Positions 57,975-64,000 of a DNA stretch of 64,000 nt are shown here, in pieces. The notes under the pieces were generated by a model that worked only from the letters and a program-made list of their open reading frames with translations, did no database searches and was not told the origin of the DNA. Origin of the DNA: Sphingomonadales bacterium. GTDB lineage: Bacteria > Pseudomonadota > Alphaproteobacteria > Sphingomonadales > Sphingomonadaceae. Both the position numbers and the translations under genes were made by a program. Numbering within the stretch: position 1 is the stretch's first letter; each line of letters opens with the position of its first letter. The stretch lies in NCBI GenBank assembly GCA_027486415.1, contig JAIXPC010000008.1:124001-188000 (forward strand). Direction: 5' to 3'.

Positions 57975-58306
57975 CAATCCTCCTGTTCGGCGCGGCGGGC
58001 GATGGCGGCATCGACAGCGGCGCGGGCGGCGGCCAGCGCGCGGGCCGCGTCATCACGGGTCGCCAGCGATCGGTCGCGGCGGATGGCGACATCGGCGGCG
58101 ATATCCTGCACCTGTGCGTCGATGCGGGCGCGCGAGGCGCGCTCACCGGCGCTGGCGATACCGGCCGCCTGCCCGCCCACCAGCGCCCGCACCCGCGCCA
58201 GCAGGGCGGCATCGGCCGCCGCCTGCCCCTGCGCGCGGGCGAGATCGGCCAGGGCCAGCCGTTCGCGGATCTGGCGCACGCGGATCAGGCGATCGAGCAC
58301 GCTCAT
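57974..58306 (-). CDS. fliJ: Flagellar export protein FliJ
   Basis: A 110-residue coiled-coil protein: SVLDRLIRVRQIRERLALADLARA at the start, then Ala/Arg/Asp-rich heptads. It is the FliJ-type chaperone-escort protein that binds FliI and FlhA. Low similarity makes position important: it lies between fliI (4-base overlap) and fliK. Confidence 0.8.
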   Translation of the reverse strand: MSVLDRLIRVRQIRERLALADLARAQGQAAADAALLARVRALVGGQAAGIASAGERASRARIDAQVQDIAADVAIRRDRSLATRDDAARALAAARAAVDAAIARRAEQED

Positions 58307-59616
58307 GATTCGGCCACCACCTCTGCCAGCGTCGCCACGCTGTCGGCCCAATCGGCCTGTTGCCCGCGATCCTGCGTGATGAAGGCGGTGAGCACCGGCG
58401 CCAGTGCCAGCGCCAGATCAAGCTCGGCATCCTGCCCCGGCGCATAGGCGCCCATCAGCACCAGGTCGCGATTGTCATCGGCCAGCGACAGCAGCCGGCG
58501 GAAACGGCGGGCGGCCGCGTTGTGATCGGCGCTGGCAACGTCGATCATCACCCGGCTGGCGGAACTGGCCAGATCGATGGCCGGAAACTGCCCGCGCCCC
58601 GCCAGCTTGCGCGACAACAGCACGTGGCCATCCATCACGCCGCGCGCCGCATCCACCACCGGATCGGCACGGTCATCGCTTTCGGCCAGCACGGTCGCCA
58701 CCAGCGTGATCGCGCCGCCCGTGCGGCGATCGCCGCCGGCGCGTTCCGCCAGATCGGCGACCAGTTGCAGCGCCGATGGCGGGAAGCCGCGCGCGCCCGC
58801 CGGTTCGCCGCGCGCCATGGCGATCTCGCGGGCGCCGTGAACCACGCGCGACAGGCTGTCGAGGATCAGCAGCACCTGTTTGCCCTGGTCGCGAAACCAT
58901 TCCGCGATCGCAAACGCCCGCTGTGCGCCGCGCACCCGGCACAGCATCGCGTCTGACGCCGGCACCGCGATGGTGACGGTGCGCGCCTTTGCCTCGCCGG
59001 AAAGTTCCGTATCGATGAAGTCGCTGATCTCGCGGCTGCGCTCGCCAATCAGGGCCATCACCACCACATCGGCCTGCGCCCAACGGGTGATCTGGCCGAG
59101 CAGAACGGATTTGCCCACGCCCGTGCCGGCCATGATGCCGATGCGTTGCCCCACGCCGAAGGTGAGCAGCGCATCCAGCGCCCGCACGCCGGTGGGCAGC
59201 GCCTGGGTCACCCGCATCCGCGCGTGCGGCGGCAGCGGCGCGGGCGTGGCCGGCACCGGGTGGACATCACGGATGGCCCCCTGCCCGTCCAACGGCGCGC
59301 CCAGTCCGTCGATCACCCGGCCCAACAGGCCATTGCCAGCCAGCACGTCGCCGCCGGCGGGTTCAGCCAGCACCAGCGCGCCCGGCGCGATGCCGGCGAG
59401 CGGGCTGAGGCCCATCAGCAACGCGCGGCCATCGCGAAAGCCGACGATCTCCCCGGCCAGCCCGGATATGGTCACCCGGTGGCCGATGGCGCCGGTGATG
59501 CCCACCGCCTCGACGATCTGGCCATCGGCGGCGACCACGCAGCCACCGCGCTGCACCGGCAATGGTGGCACGCAAGCCGCAGCGATCAGGCGGGACAGGG
59601 CAGCGGTCGCGGTCAT
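58303..59616 (-). CDS. fliI: Flagellum-specific ATP synthase FliI
   Basis: A 437-residue F1-like ATPase. The P-loop lies in GIMAGTGVGKSVLLGQI, with LIGERSREISDFI and the Walker B region VLLILDSLSRV downstream. It powers loading of export substrates. The start overlaps the fliH stop by 4 bases. Confidence 0.96.
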   Translation of the reverse strand: MTATAALSRLIAAACVPPLPVQRGGCVVAADGQIVEAVGITGAIGHRVTISGLAGEIVGFRDGRALLMGLSPLAGIAPGALVLAEPAGGDVLAGNGLLGRVIDGLGAPLDGQGAIRDVHPVPATPAPLPPHARMRVTQALPTGVRALDALLTFGVGQRIGIMAGTGVGKSVLLGQITRWAQADVVVMALIGERSREISDFIDTELSGEAKARTVTIAVPASDAMLCRVRGAQRAFAIAEWFRDQGKQVLLILDSLSRVVHGAREIAMARGEPAGARGFPPSALQLVADLAERAGGDRRTGGAITLVATVLAESDDRADPVVDAARGVMDGHVLLSRKLAGRGQFPAIDLASSASRVMIDVASADHNAAARRFRRLLSLADDNRDLVLMGAYAPGQDAELDLALALAPVLTAFITQDRGQQADWADSVATLAEVVAES

Positions 59617-60263
59617 GCCAGCGTCTTCGCGATGCGGGCCAGCCGTTCCTCCAGCCCGGCCTCCACCCGGTAATCCGGGCCGGAAAGCACGATGTGCTGG
59701 GCGGGCAGTGCCGGATCGGCGGCGATGGCAAGGCCGGGCGGCAGCTCGCGGGCCAGATATGTCAGCGTCTCCGGGTGTGCGCTCAACGTCGGCAGCGCGC
59801 CCTCGGCAACCTCGGCCAGCGCGGCTTCGACCAGCGGCATCAGCACCCGCGCCCCGGCCTTCAGTTCGGTCATCAGCACGGCGCGCGTCACCGTGGCCAC
59901 CAGATCGGCCAGCAGCGGCCGCAGCGCGGCATCATCGATGGCGACAGCGGCGCGGGCGGCGGCCATGGCGCTTTCCATCGCGGCCTTCAGCGGCGCCAGT
60001 TCCGCCGTGGCGGCAGCATGGCCGGCCGCATGGCCGGCGGCATGGCCGGCAGCCTCCCCTTCGCTGCGCGCTTCGGCCAGCAGGGCAGCCAGATCGATGG
60101 CGGGCGGTGGCGGCGGTTCCTCCTGCGCCGGCCTTGGCATCAGGCTGGTCAGCAGCCGGGCAAGACCGGGCGCGCGGGCTTCGCCGGGCACGCCGGCCAG
60201 CAGCGCGGCGACACGCTGATCGGCTCGTTGCTGATCGGCGAAACGGGGGTCATGCAGGGTCAC
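59613..60263 (-). CDS. fliH: Flagellar assembly protein FliH
   Basis: A 216-residue protein with an acidic/Pro-rich N-terminus, an [13 protein letters not shown] repeat at about 72-84 and a C-terminal FliH/V-ATPase-E-like domain. It regulates FliI. The start is GTG at 60263, overlapping the fliG stop by 4 bases (GTGA); the nearest upstream ATG is not close. Confidence 0.85.
   Translation of the reverse strand: MTLHDPRFADQQRADQRVAALLAGVPGEARAPGLARLLTSLMPRPAQEEPPPPPAIDLAALLAEARSEGEAAGHAAGHAAGHAAATAELAPLKAAMESAMAAARAAVAIDDAALRPLLADLVATVTRAVLMTELKAGARVLMPLVEAALAEVAEGALPTLSAHPETLTYLARELPPGLAIAADPALPAQHIVLSGPDYRVEAGLEERLARIAKTLA
60016..60051. repeat. Three tandem 12-base units in fliH
   Basis: GCATGGCCGGC(C/G/A) occurs three times without gaps, encoding the (AGHA)3 part of FliH. 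Each unit differs only in its last base. Such in-frame repeats can change by slippage without shifting the frame. Confidence 0.85.
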
Positions 60264-61276
60264 AGCATCGCCTCCCCGGCGCTGGGCAGGGTGAGCGCGC
60301 CACTGTCGCCCAGGCGGCGGACGATGCGGCACAGCTCGCGCTGGGCGGCCTCGACCTCGCTGCGCTTCATCGGGCCACGTTCGGCCAGGTCATCCTGCAA
60401 TTGCGAGGCGGCACGTTTCGACATGGCGCCAAAGATCATGTCTTTCAGGGCAGCATCGGCCCCCTTCATGGCGACGGCCAGCAGCGCCGGATCCACCTCG
60501 CGCAGCACCAGCTGCATATCCTTCTGGGACAGGCCAATCAGGTCGGCAAAGATGAACTGCTGCGCCTCCAGCTCGGCGGCGAGATCGGCGTTCAGCGCCA
60601 TCAATGTTTCCAGGAGCGCGCCGCGCCCGCGCGCCTTCTTGATGACGGCGGCGGTGAAATCGGTGCCGGCGAGCCGCGTCTGGTCGCGATCCGTGCCGAC
60701 GCCCTTCAGCTTTGATTCCAGATCGGATTCCAGCGCGGCCAGATCGCTGATGTTGACCGGGCGGATGGTGGCGAGCCGCGCTGCCACATCCGGTTGCAGT
60801 TCTTCGGGCAGCGCATCCAGCGTCTGCGCCGCGCGCGCTTCGGGCAGATGGGCCAGCACGACGGCGATGGCCTGCGGATGTTCATCGGCGATCAGCTTGG
60901 CCAGCCCGGCGCCATCCACCCAATCGAGCACGGCAAAGCGCCGGCCGGCCGCGGGAGGCCCGATCTTTTCGATCATGGTTTCGGCGCGCGGGGTGCCCAG
61001 CGCCGCGCCCAGCCGCTGGCGCACCTGCCGGCCCTGGTGATCCAGCGCGGCCACCTGCGCGGTGCGGGCGAGAAATTCATCCAGCACGTGATCGATGGCA
61101 ACGGGATCGATGGCAGCGACGGTGAGCATCGCCTCACCCACCTGCTGCACTTCATCGGGCGACATGCCGGCCAGCATCTCGGCGGCCTGCGCCTCTTCCA
61201 GCACCAGCAGCAGGATGGCGCATTTCTGCGCGCCGGTCAGGCTGGCGGCGGGACTGGTGGCGGGAATCGTCGTCAT
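60260..61276 (-). CDS. fliG: Flagellar motor switch protein FliG
   Basis: A 338-residue protein with FliG sequences at both ends: AQKCAILLLVLEEAQAAEML at the N-terminus, EHPQAIAVVLAHLPEARAAQTLDALPEELQPDVAARLA in the middle, and the torque helix region with charged residues KDMIFGAMSKRAASQLQDDL near the C-terminus. It links the MS-ring to the stators. It overlaps fliF by 4 bases. Confidence 0.95.
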   Translation of the reverse strand: MTTIPATSPAASLTGAQKCAILLLVLEEAQAAEMLAGMSPDEVQQVGEAMLTVAAIDPVAIDHVLDEFLARTAQVAALDHQGRQVRQRLGAALGTPRAETMIEKIGPPAAGRRFAVLDWVDGAGLAKLIADEHPQAIAVVLAHLPEARAAQTLDALPEELQPDVAARLATIRPVNISDLAALESDLESKLKGVGTDRDQTRLAGTDFTAAVIKKARGRGALLETLMALNADLAAELEAQQFIFADLIGLSQKDMQLVLREVDPALLAVAMKGADAALKDMIFGAMSKRAASQLQDDLAERGPMKRSEVEAAQRELCRIVRRLGDSGALTLPSAGEAML

Positions 61277-62952
61277 GCCGCGTCCGCCTCGTCAGGGACC
61301 GGCGGTGGCGGCGGGGGTTCGCCTTCGGTCTTGGACAGATCGGCCAGCAGCATCTGGCGGGCGACGGCCATGGCGCGATCACGGTCGCCGGTGACCAGCG
61401 TGCGGGCGATATCGAGCTTGCCGCTGTAATCGCGGGCGGTGGCCGGGCGAAGCAGTTCGCCGCCGTCGATCATCGCGGCCAGTGCCTCGTTGTCGGGCGT
61501 GCCTTCGGCAAACAGGGTGGACACCGGCGGGCCGGGGGCGGCTGTGGCGGCGGGTTCGGCGGCCAGGGCGGCCTGCTTGCGGCGGCGCAGCCACCACCAC
61601 AGGCCGGCCCCGCCGGCGATCAGCAGCAGCGCGGCGATGGCGGCGATGGGGGCATAATCGCGCACCGCGGGATTTTCATACCAGGCAATGCTGGCCGGGG
61701 TGTCGCTGGCAAAGGCGCGGATCTGTACCTCCACGATGTCGCCGCGCGCCGCGTCATACCCCACCGCGCCGCGCACCAGCCGCTGGATGTTGGCAAGGTC
61801 GCGTGCGCCATTTTTCCCCAGCGCGGCGGCATCGACGACGACCGCGACGGAGAGGCGTTTCAGGCGCGGCGCGCCGGCACGGGTGACGGAGACATCCTTG
61901 CCGATCTCGTAATTGCGCGCGGCGGTTTCGGCGGTGACGACGGGCGGGGCCGGCGGTGCGGCGGGCGCAGCCGGCGGCGTTGCCGTCACCTGTGCTGCCT
62001 GCGGCACGGTGTTGGTGAGCGCGCCGGGAATGCCGGCGGCGGGCGGCGGCGCGGCTTCCGAATTGCGGCTGGTCTGTTCGGAACGGATGGTGCCGGCGGG
62101 CTGGAACCGCTCGGTGGCGGCTTCGTTCTCGGAAAAATCGACATCGGCGGCGACTTCGGCGGTGAATTTCTGCGGGCCGAGCATGGGGGTGAGCAGTTTC
62201 ACCAGCCGTTCGCGGGTGAGGGTTTCCAGGCGCTGCTGATAGGCGAGGTGCTGGGCATCGCCGGAGACGCCGGCTGACAGCAGCGCGCCCGATTGATCGA
62301 CGACCGAGACGCGGTCGCTGGCAAGGCCGGGCACGGACGTGGCGACCAGCCAGATGATGGCGCGCACCTGCGCTTCGGACAGGCTGCGGCCCGGTGCCAG
62401 CGTGACGAAGACGCTGGCCGACGGCTGGGCGCGATCACGGATGAACACGGATGGTTCGGGCGTGGCAACGTGGACGCGGGCGGCCTTCACCCCGTCGATG
62501 GCCTCCACCGAGGCCGCGAGTTCGCGTTCGAGCGCGGCCTTGAGCCGGGCGGCCTCCACCGATCGGGACGCGCCCAGCGGCATGTCGTCCAGCGCGGGAT
62601 TGCCGGCGCTGGCCTTGGGCAGGCCCTGGCCGGCGAGCAGGATGCGGGCGCGGGCGGCATCGGCGGCGGCGACCTCGATGGTGCCGGTATCGGGGTTGAT
62701 GCGATGTTCGAAATTGGCCGCGGCCAGCGCGTCGGCAACGGCGGCGGCATCGGCCTCGGCCAGGCCGGGATAGAGCGGCCGCCAATCGGGCTGGCGCAGG
62801 GCCATGACGGCGAGTGCCAGCGCGGCCAATGCACCGACGACGATCAGCGCCGGGCGCGCCTGCACCACGGCGGGGCTGGCCCACAGGTTGCGCGCCCGCG
62901 CTGTCAGCGTGGCCAGCGGCGTTTGCGCGGGGATGACGGCAAGATCGCTCAT
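61273..62952 (-). CDS. fliF: Flagellar M-ring protein FliF
   Basis: A 559-residue MS-ring protein. One helix is at about 33-52, a YscJ-type secretin domain follows (LYPGLAEADAAAVADALAAANFEHRINPD), then a long periplasmic part with low-complexity Ala/Pro around 300-350, a second helix at about 440-462 and a C-terminal FliG-binding tail. It is the base of the motor. It lies 4 bases after the fliE stop. Confidence 0.94.
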   Translation of the reverse strand: MSDLAVIPAQTPLATLTARARNLWASPAVVQARPALIVVGALAALALAVMALRQPDWRPLYPGLAEADAAAVADALAAANFEHRINPDTGTIEVAAADAARARILLAGQGLPKASAGNPALDDMPLGASRSVEAARLKAALERELAASVEAIDGVKAARVHVATPEPSVFIRDRAQPSASVFVTLAPGRSLSEAQVRAIIWLVATSVPGLASDRVSVVDQSGALLSAGVSGDAQHLAYQQRLETLTRERLVKLLTPMLGPQKFTAEVAADVDFSENEAATERFQPAGTIRSEQTSRNSEAAPPPAAGIPGALTNTVPQAAQVTATPPAAPAAPPAPPVVTAETAARNYEIGKDVSVTRAGAPRLKRLSVAVVVDAAALGKNGARDLANIQRLVRGAVGYDAARGDIVEVQIRAFASDTPASIAWYENPAVRDYAPIAAIAALLLIAGGAGLWWWLRRRKQAALAAEPAATAAPGPPVSTLFAEGTPDNEALAAMIDGGELLRPATARDYSGKLDIARTLVTGDRDRAMAVARQMLLADLSKTEGEPPPPPPVPDEADAA

Positions 62953-62956
62953 GCGC

Positions 62957-63283
62957 TCACAGCGGCATGTTCATCACGTCCTTGTAGGCCCCGATCAGGC
63001 GATTGCGCGCCTGCAGCGTGGCTTCGAAGGCGATGGAGGCTTTCTGGCGGGCGATCATCACGCTGGCGAGATCGTGGGTCTGCCCGGTTTCAAAGGCGGT
63101 GGTGGCGGCGCTGGCCTGATCCTGGATGGCGTTGACGCTGCGCAGCGCCTCGGTGAGCGCGGTGCCGAACTGCGGGGTTTCGGCGGCCGGCTGCGGCGCA
63201 ATCGCGTTGCTGCGCGCCAGGATCTGCTGGCGCAGCTTGAGGATCGACGAGGTGTCGATGGGGGCAATTGTGCCGATGCTCAT
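62957..63283 (-). CDS. fliE: Flagellar hook-basal body protein FliE
   Basis: A 108-residue protein of the FliE type with the C-terminal part VMIARQKASIAFEATLQARNRLIGAYKDVMNMPL-like that packs against FliF. It connects the MS-ring to the rod. The start at 63283 overlaps the stop of the sigma-54 activator gene (TGATG). Confidence 0.93.
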   Translation of the reverse strand: MSIGTIAPIDTSSILKLRQQILARSNAIAPQPAAETPQFGTALTEALRSVNAIQDQASAATTAFETGQTHDLASVMIARQKASIAFEATLQARNRLIGAYKDVMNMPL

Positions 63284-64000
63284 CACTGCACCGTGGCGGC
63301 TGCGGGATCGCGCAGGGCGGCAAGCTTGTAGCGCAGGGTGCGTTCGGAGATGCCAAGCCGGCGGGCGGCGTCACGGCGGCTGGCGCTGCTGGCGATGGCG
63401 CGGGCGATGCTCTGCTGTTCGGCGGCGCGCACCTGGCCGGGCAGCGTCGCCGGTGCGGGCGCAAGGCCGGGCAGCGCATCGATGTGGATGTGGGCGGCGG
63501 CGATATCCGGCCCGTCGCACAGCACCAGCGCACGATCCAGCACATTGCCCAGCTCCCGCACATTGCCGGGCCAATTGTGCGCCAGCAGGCGGCCGCGGGC
63601 GCAGGGCAGCAGCCACGGCACCAGGCCATCACCGCCGGCGCGGTTCAGCAGCCAGTGCGCGGCAATGGCGATGATGTCGGCCGGGCGCTCCGCCAGCGGC
63701 AGGGTGCGGAGCGGAAAGACGGCAAGCCGCCAATAGAGATCCGCGCGGAAGCGGCCGGCCTCCACCTCGGCGGCGAGATCGCGGTTGCCGGCAGCGATGA
63801 TGCGGACGTCGGCCGGCACGGGTCGGGTGGCGCCCACCGCCAGCACCTCGCGTTCCTGCAGCACGCGCAGCAGCTTGGCCTGCGCCGGCAGCGGCAGTTC
63901 GGCGATCTCGTCAAGGAACAGCGTGCCGCCGTCGGCGCTGCGGATGAGGCCGGGGCTGGCGCCGACGGCACCGGTGAAGGCGCCGCGCTCGTGCCCGAAC
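63283..64000 (-). CDS. Sigma-54 dependent transcriptional activator (5' truncated by window)
   Basis: The frame runs off the end of the window. The visible 238 residues include [12 protein letters not shown], Walker [41 protein letters not shown] and [16 protein letters not shown] Fis-type C-terminus ([20 protein letters not shown]) follows. The N-terminal part, which would show whether a receiver is present, is missing. It overlaps fliE by one base, so it is the first visible gene of the long flagellar transcript, resembling FlbD or FleR. Confidence 0.88.
   Translation of the reverse strand, partial: FGHERGAFTGAVGASPGLIRSADGGTLFLDEIAELPLPAQAKLLRVLQEREVLAVGATRPVPADVRIIAAGNRDLAAEVEAGRFRADLYWRLAVFPLRTLPLAERPADIIAIAAHWLLNRAGGDGLVPWLLPCARGRLLAHNWPGNVRELGNVLDRALVLCDGPDIAAAHIHIDALPGLAPAPATLPGQVRAAEQQSIARAIASSASRRDAARRLGISERTLRYKLAALRDPAAATVQ

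Overview
The window is high-GC, densely packed bacterial chromosome that fits an aerobic anoxygenic phototrophic alphaproteobacterium, most likely in Sphingomonadales. The evidence is a bacteriochlorophyll antenna pair (pucBA) with a PucC-type protein, a carotenoid set crtZ/crtB/crtI/crtY for a yellow beta-cyclic hydroxylated xanthophyll, an UrcA-family protein, a split glycine dehydrogenase (gcvPA/gcvPB), and many 1-4 base start/stop overlaps. No reaction-centre (pufLM) or bacteriochlorophyll synthesis genes lie in the window.

Layout: 1-2760 holds the end of a molybdenum-cofactor nucleotidyltransferase and a small MarR/SDR/isomerase operon with two copies of the same palindrome. 2779-8709 holds a Bax-inhibitor-1 protein and a YbbA/YbbP/TesA lipase-type cluster with a dienelactone hydrolase inserted, then thpR. 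8711-14238 is the glycine cleavage operon gcvT-gcvH-methyltransferase-gcvPA-gcvPB behind a tandem glycine riboswitch. 14273-17401 has a lipoprotein, ispH, thrB and rnhA. 17473-19750 is the antenna locus. 19825-28410 has a metallo-hydrolase, a HAD phosphatase, an ATP12-type chaperone, both propionyl-CoA carboxylase subunits, and ogt. 28460-41945 is mixed housekeeping: a DegP-type protease, a GST, msrB, ruvX, a two-component system, tyrS, a cytochrome b561, uvrB and small envelope proteins. 42027-48842 is the carotenoid region with a divergent P450 and alpha/beta hydrolase. 48808-64000 is a flagellar cluster.

The flagellar genes are all on the minus strand, in the order sigma-54 activator (cut by the window end), fliE, F, G, H, I, J, K, L, M, N, O, P, Q, R, flhB, fliD. 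Nearly all start codons overlap the preceding stop, so this is probably one long transcript. A second, receiver-less sigma-54 activator on the opposite strand closes the cluster. Several components are unusual: FlhB has NPVH instead of NPTH, FliO has no membrane segment, and FliM is about 100 residues short.

The most noteworthy points are: uvrB is interrupted by an in-frame TAG where the family has Glu, followed directly by an AAGGAG-spacer-GTG start; the LH2-type beta chain has Asn where the B800-site His is expected, and its alpha chain carries a 40-residue Ala-Pro-Glu tail; the MarR operon has an operator-like palindrome between its -35 and -10 elements and a second copy in the next gene; and a methyltransferase gene sits inside the glycine-riboswitch operon. 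I found no tRNA, rRNA, CRISPR array, insertion sequence or prophage. All calls come from reading the sequence alone, without database searches.
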